Origin: an uncultured Christensenella sp.
GTDB taxonomy: Bacteria; Bacillota; Clostridia; Christensenellales; Borkfalkiaceae
Reading direction: 5' to 3'
Length of the DNA: 64,000 nucleotides
NCBI GenBank assembly: GCA_910577375.1
Contig: CAJTLT010000003.1
Coordinates: 124,001 to 188,000 of the forward strand
This document shows, one piece after another, positions 25,186 through 34,182 of the stretch. Each line of letters starts with the position of its first letter. Positions within the stretch are counted from its first letter, which is position 1. Below the pieces are notes generated by a model. The model ran no database searches and was not told where the DNA came from. It saw only the letters and a program-made list of their open reading frames with translations. Position numbers and translations under genes: made by a program.

Positions 25186-26496
25186 TTAAATTAATTCCGT
25201 CCGGAAACCTGCGCCGTCAGCTTCGCCCGACGTCGGGTTTTCCCGTTTTTCGTTACACAACAACAAAACCAGAGTTCTTACAACCATAATCGTTGCAAAC
25301 GCGCCGTATGCGCCGAGAGCAACCGCGCTGCCTGTCAAAACAAAACCCGAACAAACCGCGGCAACGGCTGAAATAAACGCCGCTATATGCGAATAAGAAC
25401 CGATAAGCTTTGCGCACTTACCGAACGTATCGCAAAACTCTTTCTTCTTGATTTTGTTTAAAGCAAAACACAACAGCATACAGCCCGCAATTATGAGTTC
25501 CGCCACAATAATCAAGAAAACGCAATTCATCAGCTCCACTAAAAACAGCAACGGCAAACCGTCGTAATAAAGGCTTTTTATAAATTTATCCGCCGCAACG
25601 CGATTATCGCCGTCGGAAACAGCAAATCCGTTATTCTCTCCGTAAATCCCGCCGAACGATATAATTCCGTATGAATACGATTTAAAAGAGGCAATCGCCA
25701 TATCCCCAAAAAGGCAGAAATACGTTCCCTCCGATTTTAATGTAAGAAAGTAATAATATCCGCGCAAGGTCGGAATTCTCTCGCCTGTAACGGAATAAAT
25801 ATCGGGATAATATTTATCTACGTATAAAGCATAAACCGAACGGTTATAATTTTCCGCCGACAACTCGGCTTTTTTATCTTCCAGCTCTTTTAACCGAGCG
25901 TTGACGTCCTCGTCGTCAAGCGATTTAAGAAAATTTATATAAGTTTCCGCGTCCGTATCGGTTATCGGTTTTTCCCTGCCCGTGTAACGCACCGCAAACC
26001 GATAAGACTTTTTTTCGCTTTCGCCGAGGTTTTTATAGCTTTCGTAACTTATTTCTTCAGTTCCGCCGTTTTTAACGCAATATGCTTCGAAATCGTCGTA
26101 TACCGAGCTAACGTTGCGGGAATCAGCAATAAACTGATATCCGTTAAACGCATAAACGCTTTTATCGTTTTCGTCGGTAAACGTGTTGATAAGCACGTCT
26201 CCGCCGCCCGAAGATATATTCGCTTTGCCGTCTTTTATCGTTACCGAAATAGGCTCGGCTGTTTCAGACCCGATAAACGCGTTATAAACAAACTCTCGGA
26301 ATTCCTCCGCCCCGCCGTAATAAGCCGAAAAGGTAAGCGTTTTACCAGCAAAAATTCCTAAAAACAGAAAAATCACTGCGAGAACGCTTGTGAGTAAAAT
26401 ATTTGCAAACCCGCATTTTGTACTTTCTTTTGCCCAGGTATCCGAAAATAACGAAAGAGTAAATCTTTTAAGCCAATTCATACAGTCGGATTTCAA
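25186..26496 (-). CDS. DUF1189-like membrane protein
   Basis: About 436 residues from a TTG at 26496 that touches GGGAG; an ATG at 26481 is the alternative. One membrane span near residue 40, a large external domain of about 250 residues, then four spans before the C-terminus. The layout and the opening MNWLKRFTLSLFSDTWAKES resemble DUF1189 (MalA-like) proteins that accompany maltodextrin transporters in Bacillota. Biochemical role unknown. It follows the ABC ATPase gene by eight bases. The family call is by eye. Confidence 0.55.
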   Translation of the reverse strand: MKSDCMNWLKRFTLSLFSDTWAKESTKCGFANILLTSVLAVIFLFLGIFAGKTLTFSAYYGGAEEFREFVYNAFIGSETAEPISVTIKDGKANISSGGGDVLINTFTDENDKSVYAFNGYQFIADSRNVSSVYDDFEAYCVKNGGTEEISYESYKNLGESEKKSYRFAVRYTGREKPITDTDAETYINFLKSLDDEDVNARLKELEDKKAELSAENYNRSVYALYVDKYYPDIYSVTGERIPTLRGYYYFLTLKSEGTYFCLFGDMAIASFKSYSYGIISFGGIYGENNGFAVSDGDNRVAADKFIKSLYYDGLPLLFLVELMNCVFLIIVAELIIAGCMLLCFALNKIKKKEFCDTFGKCAKLIGSYSHIAAFISAVAAVCSGFVLTGSAVALGAYGAFATIMVVRTLVLLLCNEKRENPTSGEADGAGFRTELI

Positions 26497-26504
26497 CTCC
26501 CGAA

Positions 26505-27743
26505 TTATTTATTGCCGTATTCTCTTCCCATTATAGCTTCTTCCGTTTCGCTGTCAAACAAATGAATGTGTTTTTCGTCGAAAGCAACGTCGACAACGTC
26601 GCCGTTGTTATATCCCGTTCTTTCGGAAACGCATACTACGAAATCATTGCTGTCTTCGGTAAGATGCACAAAAAGCTGCGTGGTATTGCCGAGCACTTCC
26701 TTTAACGTGAGCGAAGTTTTCAAACCGCTTTTTACCGTAGTTATATTTTCGCCGCGCACGCCGAGTGTAACTGTGTGCTGTTCGCCGTCAAGGTACTCGG
26801 GTTTGATAACGCGCAGCTTTGAAAGCTTATAGCCTATCGTCTGCCCGTTTTCAAACGTAACGTTCAGCAATTCGCCGGCTTTTTGTATAGTTACGTCAAA
26901 AAAGTTCATTTGCGGAGTGCCGATAAACCCTGCAACGAATTTGTTGTCGGGGAAATCGAAAAGATTCGTAGGCGTGTCAATCTGCTGAACAATGCCAAGC
27001 TTCATAACCACAATGCGCGTACCCATTGTCATAGCTTCTATCTGGTCGTGGGTAACGTATATAAAAGTAGTTTTAAGCTTGCCGTGCAGTTTCACTATTT
27101 CCGCGCGCATCGCGGCGCGGAGCTTTGCGTCGAGGTTGGATAAAGGTTCGTCCAAAAGGAAAACCTTAGGGTTGCGGACAATCGCTCTTCCAAGCGCGAT
27201 ACGCTGTCTTTGTCCGCCGGACATTTCACCGGGTTTTTTATTGAGCTGTTCTTCTATGTTGAGAACCTGCGCCGCCCAGTTAACCTTTTCTTTGATTTCG
27301 GCTTTTGTAAAATGCCGCATTATCTTTTTTTCTTTGCCGTTTTTATCGGTAATAACGTCGGGCACTTTCTTCATTTTCAACCCGAACGCAATATTATCGT
27401 AAGCCGTCATATGCGGATAAAGCGCATAGCTTTGGAACACCATGGCAATATCTCTGCTTTTGGGGTCCACGTCGTTTACAAGCTTATCGCCTATGTAAAG
27501 ATTTCCTTCGGAAATTTCCTCAAGCCCCGCAATCATTCTCAGCGTGGTCGATTTACCGCAGCCCGAAGGCCCTACGAAAACGATAAATTCGCCGTCCTCT
27601 ATTTCCATATTGAAATCTTTTACGGCTACGAATTCCTTTTCCTTTTTAGGCAGCTTACCCTTGTTTTTTATAAACTGAATAAGGCTGAATTTGTTTCTCG
27701 TTTTATATCTTTTATAAATGTGCTGTAACGACAACCCCGCCAT
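26505..27743 (-). CDS. msmX: Sugar ABC transporter ATPase, MsmX/UgpC type
   Basis: 412 residues. Walker A GPSGCGKST near residue 60, Q-loop FQSYALYPHMTAYDN, signature MSGGQRQRIALGRA, Walker B VFLLDEPLSNLD, H-loop YVTHDQIEAMTMG, then the C-terminal MalK-type regulatory beta domain. Two insertions are unusual: about 25 basic residues between KRYK and FVAVKDF, and about 20 after LKMKKVPDV. No permease lies beside it; by analogy with MsmX it probably energises the importer encoded at 15289-20252 and perhaps others. GGAGG precedes the ATG. Confidence 0.95.
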   Translation of the reverse strand: MAGLSLQHIYKRYKTRNKFSLIQFIKNKGKLPKKEKEFVAVKDFNMEIEDGEFIVFVGPSGCGKSTTLRMIAGLEEISEGNLYIGDKLVNDVDPKSRDIAMVFQSYALYPHMTAYDNIAFGLKMKKVPDVITDKNGKEKKIMRHFTKAEIKEKVNWAAQVLNIEEQLNKKPGEMSGGQRQRIALGRAIVRNPKVFLLDEPLSNLDAKLRAAMRAEIVKLHGKLKTTFIYVTHDQIEAMTMGTRIVVMKLGIVQQIDTPTNLFDFPDNKFVAGFIGTPQMNFFDVTIQKAGELLNVTFENGQTIGYKLSKLRVIKPEYLDGEQHTVTLGVRGENITTVKSGLKTSLTLKEVLGNTTQLFVHLTEDSNDFVVCVSERTGYNNGDVVDVAFDEKHIHLFDSETEEAIMGREYGNK

Positions 27744-27773
27744 TGATTAAATTCCTCCCTGTAATTTAAATTT

Positions 27774-27802
27774 ATTATATCATTGCAACGGCGTGTTTTC
27801 AA
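27774..27802 (-). promoter_or_regulatory. Promoter of the ABC ATPase operon
   Basis: TTGAAA (27802-27797), 17 bp, TATAAT (27779-27774) on the minus strand, with the GGAA-type motif 10 bp upstream. Confidence 0.85.
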
Positions 27803-27812
27803 CGGTCGCCCT

Positions 27813-27850
27813 GCTTCCACTATTTGACTGTTTGTTTTGTTTGCGTTTCC
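27813..27850 (-). promoter_or_regulatory. GGAA-N28-GGAAGC regulatory motif, copy B
   Basis: Same 38-bp layout as copy A, again ending exactly 10 bp before the -35 box. It shares AAACAAACAGT in the same register with copy A. Confidence 0.7.
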
Positions 27851-27874
27851 AAAAAATAAAACCGTTTTTATTTT

Positions 27875-29887
27875 TTAAAACTTTAATTTCCCGTTTTCGA
27901 TAACTACGGTTTTGCTTAAAATTATATTTCGGGAAGAACTTCCCGCCATAATTCTGTAAACGCCGTCGTTCACGCGCCAGCAATCTTCCGCAACTGAATA
28001 ATACGCAAACGCGCGGCTTGTAAGCTTTACGGTAACTTTTTTCTTTTCACCCGCGGCCAATTTAACTTTTTCAAAGCTTTTCAGCTCCTTTATCGGGCGG
28101 TACACTACGGGCGAACATTCCTGAACGTAAATCTGGGCAATCTCGCTTCCGTCCGTTACGGAAACGTTTTTGATATAAAAACTCACTTCAGCGTCCGAAC
28201 CGTCTGCCTTAACTTTTAAATCCGAATAAACGAATTCCGAATAACTCAGACCGAATCCGAAAGGATATTTTATAAACTGCGGGTGTCTGTCATAATAACG
28301 ATAGCCTACGTCAAGCCCTTCGGAATAACGCGTAACGGCGGTATCCACGTACCCGCCCGCAACGGCGGAACTTTGAAAGTTTACAGGGAACGTTTCAGAA
28401 AGCTTTCCGCTCGGATTTACTTTTCCGCAAAGGATATTGCAAAGCGCGTTCAGCCCGCGTTCGCCGCAAAAACCCGCATAAATTATAGCCTTTACTTTAT
28501 GTTCCCATGCGCTCACGTCTATAGCAGAACCCGCAAAAATAACAACCACGGTGTTAGGATTTATCGCCGCCAAATCTTCTATAGCGCGCTCCTGCGCAAG
28601 AGGAAGACGCATATCGGCTCTGTCATTAGCTTCCGCCTCGATATTAATGCCTGTTCCCGCGCACACGATATTTATATCCGCGGAGGCTGCGTAATTTTTA
28701 CCCTGTTGCGGTTTAGCAGCATAATGCGCATAGCCGTTAGTGCCAAGCACCTTATCATAATAGTACATACTTTCGAACGGAATTTTTACGCCGAGTTCAT
28801 CCTCCAAAAGCTTGACCAAATCAAAATTTTCGGTTAAAGATACCACGCGCGAACTTCCGTCGCCCGCGAGCATACCGCGCTCCGGTTTTGCATAACAGCC
28901 GAAAACAGCTATCTTCGCGCCCTTTTTAAGTGGCAATATCCAGCTTTCGTTTTTGAGCAGAACCATACCTTCTTCTGCAATTTTTTGCGCGGCGACAAGA
29001 CGTTCTTCAACCGTTCTTTTAACCCCCTTGCCGTTTTGCATTTCTTTGCAGCGGTAAGCAAGTTTCAACACTCTCTCCGCACAGGCGTCTATTTCTTCTT
29101 CCGTAATTTTACCCGCTTTGTAATCTTCCATACACTGCAGGTAATTTTTTTCATTGAACGGAAATTCTATATCGCATCCCGCTTTTGCAGAAGAAGTGCG
29201 GTTACGCACCGCCTCCCAATCGGAATACATCGCCCCGTCAAACCCGAACTCTTCGCGCAGAACTTTAAATCCCTTTGTATTTTCGCTCGCATACTGCCCG
29301 TTAATCCTGTTATAAGCGCTCATCATCGAAACGGGTTTTGCCTTGCACGCAATTTCAAACGGAACATAATATATTTCGCGCAAAGTCCTCTCGTCAATTT
29401 CGCTTGACTGTTCGAAACGGTTATATTCCAGATTATTGCAACAAAAGTGCTTTAAGCACGCGCCTATCCCGCGCGATTGAACGCCGTTTATATAGCTTGC
29501 GGCAATTTCGCCAGCCAAAACGGGGTCTTCGGAAAAATATTCGAAATTTCTGCCGTTCAGCGGGTGGCGTTTTATATTCGCCCCGGGTCCGAGAAGTATA
29601 TCCGTTTCTTTTTCATAACAGTCGTCCGCAAGGCATTCGCCCATAAGCGCGGCACAGCTTTTATCCCAGGTATTTGCAAGCGACTGCGACGAGGGATAAG
29701 AAACCGACGGAAGAGTTACCGTTTCGCCCTTTTCGTTCTTGCGTTCAGCCCTCAGACCTATCGGTCCGTCAGACACCGACACGGACGGAAGCTTTCCGTT
29801 AAAATCCATAGTATGCCAAAAACCGTTGCTGCACAAAAGCCTAATTTTTTCTTCCGCAGACAAATCTTTTACCGTATATCTTTTCAT
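27875..29887 (-). CDS. Glycoside hydrolase family 3
   Basis: 670 residues, no signal peptide. N-terminal barrel with LPSVSVSDGPIGLR, the GPGANIKRHPLNGRNFEYFSE segment, and nucleophile Asp 223 in GAMYSDWEAV. The alpha/beta sandwich (residues about 310-530) has ISVMLLKNE-type and GDGSSRVVS segments, and a fibronectin-like domain closes the protein (residues about 560-665). This is the standard three-domain beta-glucosidase layout. Probably an intracellular beta-glycosidase acting on imported oligosaccharide. Monocistronic, with the third copy of the shared promoter motif. Confidence 0.93.
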   Translation of the reverse strand: MKRYTVKDLSAEEKIRLLCSNGFWHTMDFNGKLPSVSVSDGPIGLRAERKNEKGETVTLPSVSYPSSQSLANTWDKSCAALMGECLADDCYEKETDILLGPGANIKRHPLNGRNFEYFSEDPVLAGEIAASYINGVQSRGIGACLKHFCCNNLEYNRFEQSSEIDERTLREIYYVPFEIACKAKPVSMMSAYNRINGQYASENTKGFKVLREEFGFDGAMYSDWEAVRNRTSSAKAGCDIEFPFNEKNYLQCMEDYKAGKITEEEIDACAERVLKLAYRCKEMQNGKGVKRTVEERLVAAQKIAEEGMVLLKNESWILPLKKGAKIAVFGCYAKPERGMLAGDGSSRVVSLTENFDLVKLLEDELGVKIPFESMYYYDKVLGTNGYAHYAAKPQQGKNYAASADINIVCAGTGINIEAEANDRADMRLPLAQERAIEDLAAINPNTVVVIFAGSAIDVSAWEHKVKAIIYAGFCGERGLNALCNILCGKVNPSGKLSETFPVNFQSSAVAGGYVDTAVTRYSEGLDVGYRYYDRHPQFIKYPFGFGLSYSEFVYSDLKVKADGSDAEVSFYIKNVSVTDGSEIAQIYVQECSPVVYRPIKELKSFEKVKLAAGEKKKVTVKLTSRAFAYYSVAEDCWRVNDGVYRIMAGSSSRNIILSKTVVIENGKLKF

Positions 29888-29922
29888 TTTTTACCTTGCG
29901 CCAAAATTTATTTTATAAATAG

Positions 29923-29951
29923 ATTATATATATAAAAGCGTCAATTATCAA
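29923..29951 (-). promoter_or_regulatory. Promoter of the GH3 gene
   Basis: TTGATA (29951-29946), 17 bp, TATAAT (29928-29923) on the minus strand. Confidence 0.8.
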
Positions 29952-29961
29952 TACCGCCGAC

Positions 29962-29999
29962 GCTTCCGTTTTTTTGGTGTTTTACTATTATTTGTTTCC
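29962..29999 (-). promoter_or_regulatory. GGAA-N28-GGAAGC regulatory motif, copy C
   Basis: GGAA, 28 bases, GGAAGC, ending 10 bp upstream of the -35 box, exactly as in copies A and B. The central 28 bases are A-rich but less similar than between A and B. Confidence 0.65.
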
Positions 30000-30034
30000 A
30001 CATTTTAAAAGCTGAAAAACCGACTGTCACATAT

Positions 30035-30169
30035 TTATGCGCTATTTCCCGAGGCTTTTATCCCTCGCCTCAATGCACCGTAAAATTCAAGAACAGCTCT
30101 CTCCTCTGCGCCGATACCGCAAATTATTCCGTTAAGATAACGCCAAAGCCCGCAAATCTCTCTTTTCAA
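30035..30169 (-). CDS. Possible 44-residue ORF or gene remnant
   Basis: An open frame from a TTG at 30169 reads GLWRYLNGIICGIGAEERAV and ends GIKASGNSA. The composition looks protein-like, but there is no ribosome site and no known match. Otherwise the interval 30000-30190 shows nothing. Confidence 0.2.
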   Translation of the reverse strand: MKREICGLWRYLNGIICGIGAEERAVLEFYGALRRGIKASGNSA

Positions 30170-30197
30170 TAATTTAACACAGTTTACTAAACAAAAT

Positions 30198-30229
30198 AAC
30201 GCCCGCGTTTGAATCCAAACGCGGGCGTT
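30198..30229. terminator. Terminator after glf
   Basis: AACGCCCGCGTTTG (30198-30211) pairs with CAAACGCGGGCGTT (30216-30229), a 14-bp stem with a four-base loop. Confidence 0.9.
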
Positions 30230-30247
30230 TTTATCCTTATTTCAAGT

Positions 30248-31342
30248 TTAAAGTATTCTTTTCGCAAGGTCCAGCGCGTTCCTCACGATTTTATCCATAT
30301 CGTAATATTTGTAATCCGCAAGTCTTCCGCCGAGGATATAACCTTTCTCCAAAGCAAGCGCAATATATTTCTGCGCCAACGCGTTATTCTTTTCGTCGTT
30401 GACGGGATAATACGGCTCGTCTCCCGCGCGCCACTGTTTGGAATACTCTTCGGTTATAACCGTTTTCGGCTGTTTTCCGAATTCAAAATGCTTGTGTTCT
30501 ATTACGCGCGTATACGGCACGTCGTGGGAAGTATAATTGACAACGGCGTTGCCCTGATAATTTTCGCAATCCAGAACTTTGGATTTGAATTCAAGAGAAC
30601 GGTATTCAAGATTACCATAGCAAAATCCAAAAAGTTCGTCAATCGCGCCGGTATATAAAACCTTGTCCGCAATGCCGTTGAATTCTTCGTTATCCGCGGC
30701 ATATACGGCACCCAACCGTACTTCGCTGCCTTCCAGAAGTTTCTCTATAATACCCGTATATCCGCCCGTCGGGATACCTTGATATCTGTCGTTAAAATAG
30801 TTGTTGTCGTAAGTAAACCTCACAGGCAGCCGCTTTATAATAAACGCGGGCAGCTCCCTGCAGCTTCTTCCCCACTGCTTTTCGGTATAGTCTTTAACGA
30901 GAATTTTATAAATATCTTCCCCGACCATAGATATGGCTTGTTCTTCGAGATTTTTCGGCTCGGATATGCCCGAAGAACGCACTTGTTCCCCGATAATTTT
31001 CTGCGCCTGCTGCGGAGTGGTAACTCCCCACATTTTGGAGAACGTGTTCATATTGAAAGGCAGATTATAAACCGTTCCCTTATAATTCGCCACAGGGGAA
31101 TTTATATAGTTGTTGAATTCGGCAAAGGAGTTAACGTATTCCCAAACCTCTTTGTCGCTTGTGTGGAAGATATGCGCGCCGTATTTATGCACTGTCACGC
31201 CTTCCACGTTTTCGGTATAGATATTTCCGCCGATATGATTGCGCTTATCTATAACAATGCACTTTTTACCTTTTTTCGTTGCCTCGTGTGCAAATACCGC
31301 GCCGAAAAGTCCTGCGCCGACTATGAGATAATCGTATTTCAT
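30248..31342 (-). CDS. glf: UDP-galactopyranose mutase
   Basis: 364 residues. Flavoenzyme converting UDP-galactopyranose to UDP-galactofuranose for cell-surface glycans. The FAD dinucleotide motif is LIVGAGLFGAVFAHEA, followed by KRNHIGGNIYTE and the HKYGAHIFHTSDKEVWEYVN segment. Later conserved arginine-containing segments (WGRSCRELPAFIIKRLPVRF) are present. The length is right for the bacterial enzyme. One base separates it from the glycosyltransferase gene upstream, so the two form an operon for a Galf-containing polymer. Confidence 0.96.
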   Translation of the reverse strand: MKYDYLIVGAGLFGAVFAHEATKKGKKCIVIDKRNHIGGNIYTENVEGVTVHKYGAHIFHTSDKEVWEYVNSFAEFNNYINSPVANYKGTVYNLPFNMNTFSKMWGVTTPQQAQKIIGEQVRSSGISEPKNLEEQAISMVGEDIYKILVKDYTEKQWGRSCRELPAFIIKRLPVRFTYDNNYFNDRYQGIPTGGYTGIIEKLLEGSEVRLGAVYAADNEEFNGIADKVLYTGAIDELFGFCYGNLEYRSLEFKSKVLDCENYQGNAVVNYTSHDVPYTRVIEHKHFEFGKQPKTVITEEYSKQWRAGDEPYYPVNDEKNNALAQKYIALALEKGYILGGRLADYKYYDMDKIVRNALDLAKRIL

Positions 31343-31343
31343 A

Positions 31344-32369
31344 TTAACCGAGTTTCACTCTCTTGCAAAGTATATTATATCCTACCGTCGTAATAAATCC
31401 GCGGAGTCTCCAAGGCAGATAGTTTACCGCAGTTGCATAAGACCGCGTTCTTAATTTATTATAAAGCTTTCTGTCGTTCTTTTTTATATGCCGCCACATC
31501 TCTTTCAAAGCGGTTTTTCTCTCTTTGGAACTTTCCGCGCACGTGAAAAACAAAGTGTTCATCATAACCGCCTGCAAGGCGTGCCACATATAATTTTTCA
31601 GACCTTTCGGCAAACTCTTTATCTCACTCCATTTATACGCGTCCGCCATAAGCAACATTACGCGTATCTGCTGGTCATATCTCTTTACAAGGTTTTTGCG
31701 GTTGACAGACTGGTCCGCCCGCCCTATGTAATAGTGATACAAATCAACGTTGAGGTAATAAACGTTGCGCATAAATGGCAGAGGTCTGTAAACAAAATAA
31801 TTGTCCTCGTAAAAAGTATGTTCGGGCAGTACTATGCCGCATTCTTTTACTTTATCGAGTTTAAACACCACCGAGTGCATCAGCAACATATGCGAATAGT
31901 GGAACTTTTTAACCTTATCCCAGCCGAATATCTGCCCCTGCGGCATTTTCTTGGTATATCCGCTTACATACTTTGTGTTGTCCGCCGCATGGTCGTAAAC
32001 GAAATTGGTTATATAAAGGTCTACGTCCGCGTTTTCCTCAATGTGCTTTTTCATAACGGCTATAAGCTGTTCGAGCGCGTCTTTATCCAGCCAGTCGTCA
32101 GAATCCACAACCTTGAAATATCTGCCGCTTGCAAGCTTTAAGCCTTCGTTTATTCCCGAACCGTGCCCGCCGTTTTCCTTATCAACGACCTTCACGATAT
32201 CAGGATACCGCTCCGCATATTCGTTTGCAATTTTAATTGTATCGTCTTTTGAACCGTCGTTTACAATAATTATTTCAACGTCGTCGCCCCCGACAAGCAG
32301 GCTGTCGACGCATTTACGCATATAAGCCTGAGAGTTATAGCAAGGCACCGTAAAGCTTATAATTTTCAT
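31344..32369 (-). CDS. Glycosyltransferase family 2
   Basis: 341 residues. GT-A fold at the N-terminus: FTVPCYNSQAYMRKCVDSLL, IIIVNDGSKDDT, and the metal motif DSDD in FKVVDSDDWLDKDAL. The C-terminal 120 residues are helical and basic (LKEMWRHIKKNDRKLYNKLR), with no membrane span. Paired with glf, so it may transfer galactofuranose or build the same polymer; donor and acceptor are not readable. An AAGGAG site precedes the ATG. Confidence 0.93.
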   Translation of the reverse strand: MKIISFTVPCYNSQAYMRKCVDSLLVGGDDVEIIIVNDGSKDDTIKIANEYAERYPDIVKVVDKENGGHGSGINEGLKLASGRYFKVVDSDDWLDKDALEQLIAVMKKHIEENADVDLYITNFVYDHAADNTKYVSGYTKKMPQGQIFGWDKVKKFHYSHMLLMHSVVFKLDKVKECGIVLPEHTFYEDNYFVYRPLPFMRNVYYLNVDLYHYYIGRADQSVNRKNLVKRYDQQIRVMLLMADAYKWSEIKSLPKGLKNYMWHALQAVMMNTLFFTCAESSKERKTALKEMWRHIKKNDRKLYNKLRTRSYATAVNYLPWRLRGFITTVGYNILCKRVKLG

Positions 32370-32467
32370 TAATTTTCTCCTTAGTGATAATTACGCTATA
32401 TCTTTCTTCCGTCTTAATTTTACATATTTTGTCCGTTTTTTGCAAGCAAAATCGCATAATTTGCAAT

Positions 32468-32500
32468 AAAATCGGCGCATCTTGCAAACGCGCCGATTTT
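32468..32500. terminator. Terminator after the rhamnose operon
   Basis: AAAATCGGCGC (32468-32478) pairs with GCGCCGATTTT (32490-32500), with A/T tracts on both sides, 18 bases beyond the stop of the symporter gene. Confidence 0.85.
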
Positions 32501-32518
32501 AAACGTAAAAAATTACCG

Positions 32519-34174
32519 TTATTTTCTCTTTTTTGCCTTATTTTCCCTCTTTAATCTCAGTTTTTCCTGATAAGCCGCTTCCTCTTTTTCGAAATCAAGC
32601 CCTTTCTTTTCGCACTTTGCTTTAAGCTCGGCTTTCCTTGCCTCTTCCGAAAGCCGTTCCGCTTCCTCTTCTTCTCTGCGCAGTCTTTCTTCCGGCTCTA
32701 TCCATTCCTCGCCCTTTGCCATAGCTTCCGCTTTTTGTCTTTCTTTTATGGCTGACTGGTCTTTCGCCAGATATTTTTCCACCGCAAAAAATATTATAAG
32801 CGCGCCGCAAAACGCATAAGCGATTGTTTCAATCCAGATATAACTTACCGTAATCGCGGCGGCGTTTGTACCCGAACAGCTTATTCCGTTGAATATCGCC
32901 TGCCCGACGGGCGTTGCAGAAACCATTATGGAGCTGTAAATACTCATTGTAAAGCCGTCGCATCTGAAACCGTGTTTTGCTTCTATATGGTCGAGAGAAT
33001 CGGATATCATTGCAAGTATCATATAGCTTGCGGGCGCGCTACCAAGGCATTTAAGGGCAACGCCAAACGCAACCGCAATTACGTTATCGCAAAAAATCCC
33101 CGCAATCACTCCGCCGATGACGCCAACCGCTATACCCGCAAACGTAACAATCCGTTTGCCGAATCTGTTTGAAAGCGGCCACGCAAACACCACAGCCGCC
33201 GCCATAGGTATCGCCCCGAGAACGGCAAGCAGAGTTTGTGTCATTCCCGCCGCGGTATTTGCGTCCAGATTTGCGCCCCAAAAAGTATTGTCAACTATCC
33301 TAGCGCAAAAATAGGTCATCGAAAGATTTTTTATCGCGCCGCTGAAATGGAAAACAAGATAAAAAACAATTATTATCCACCAGAACTTATCCGACATCAC
33401 GGCTTTAATCTGCTTTTTAACCGGCAGTTTTACGCGCACAGCAAAAGAGCTTTCTTCCGTCACTCTTTCCCTCGTAAAATAATACTGCAAAAGGCACGCC
33501 GTAAAAGTAACAGCCCCTACAATAATGAACAACACAAACCAGTAAGTCTGCGCCGTTCCCGCCGGCGTATTTTCTTTTACCAGCAACCCGAGCAACACGG
33601 GGAAAACCATAGAACCCGTACCCATTACCGCAAGCCCCGCAACGTTGGTAGCCGAAGCAAGCAGCCCGCGCTGTTTACTGTTGCGCGTAGACACGGGTAT
33701 CAAAGTGCTGTTTGCGGTATTGTAAAGCGGATAAGCAACCGCATAAAAAAGATTGTAAGAAACCGCCGTAAAAACCATTTTAAGGGTTTTATCGTCAAAC
33801 GGCGCCAAAAACATAAACACGCACGTTAAGGCAAGCAGTACGGAAGAAAGCAAAATCCAAGGTCTTGCTTTTCCCGCTTTTGTTTTCGTGCGCTCTATAA
33901 TCTGCCCCGCAGTAAGATTGCCCGCCGCAATCAGAACCGCCGACAACAGCGGCAAAAGCGTTAAAAACGTATTCACCGCGCCGTCAAGCTGACCCGCAAA
34001 TAAAACTTCCGTCCAGTACTTATTTAAAAAGCTGGTAAAAATACCGCTTGCCAGCAACGCTCCGAAAGGTCCGGCAAAATACCCGAACAAAATTTCGGGT
34101 ATCTTTACGTTAGCCGATTTTACTTTTGTGGATAAAACCGGATTTTCAAACAAACTCTTTTTTTCACTCGTCAT
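32519..34174 (-). CDS. MFS sugar transporter of the GPH cation-symporter type
   Basis: 551 residues: about 12 membrane spans in the first 460, then an 85-residue, highly charged tail (RLRREEEEAERLSEEARKAE) predicted as a cytoplasmic coiled coil. The FGYFAGPFGALLASGIF opening and ERTKTKAGKARPWI, the loop 2-3 signature, place it in the glycoside-pentoside-hexuronide family. Eight bases after rhaD, so rhamnose or a rhamnoside is the likely substrate. The long tail is unusual for the family. Confidence 0.88.
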   Translation of the reverse strand: MTSEKKSLFENPVLSTKVKSANVKIPEILFGYFAGPFGALLASGIFTSFLNKYWTEVLFAGQLDGAVNTFLTLLPLLSAVLIAAGNLTAGQIIERTKTKAGKARPWILLSSVLLALTCVFMFLAPFDDKTLKMVFTAVSYNLFYAVAYPLYNTANSTLIPVSTRNSKQRGLLASATNVAGLAVMGTGSMVFPVLLGLLVKENTPAGTAQTYWFVLFIIVGAVTFTACLLQYYFTRERVTEESSFAVRVKLPVKKQIKAVMSDKFWWIIIVFYLVFHFSGAIKNLSMTYFCARIVDNTFWGANLDANTAAGMTQTLLAVLGAIPMAAAVVFAWPLSNRFGKRIVTFAGIAVGVIGGVIAGIFCDNVIAVAFGVALKCLGSAPASYMILAMISDSLDHIEAKHGFRCDGFTMSIYSSIMVSATPVGQAIFNGISCSGTNAAAITVSYIWIETIAYAFCGALIIFFAVEKYLAKDQSAIKERQKAEAMAKGEEWIEPEERLRREEEEAERLSEEARKAELKAKCEKKGLDFEKEEAAYQEKLRLKRENKAKKRK

Positions 34175-34182
34175 TAAACCAA

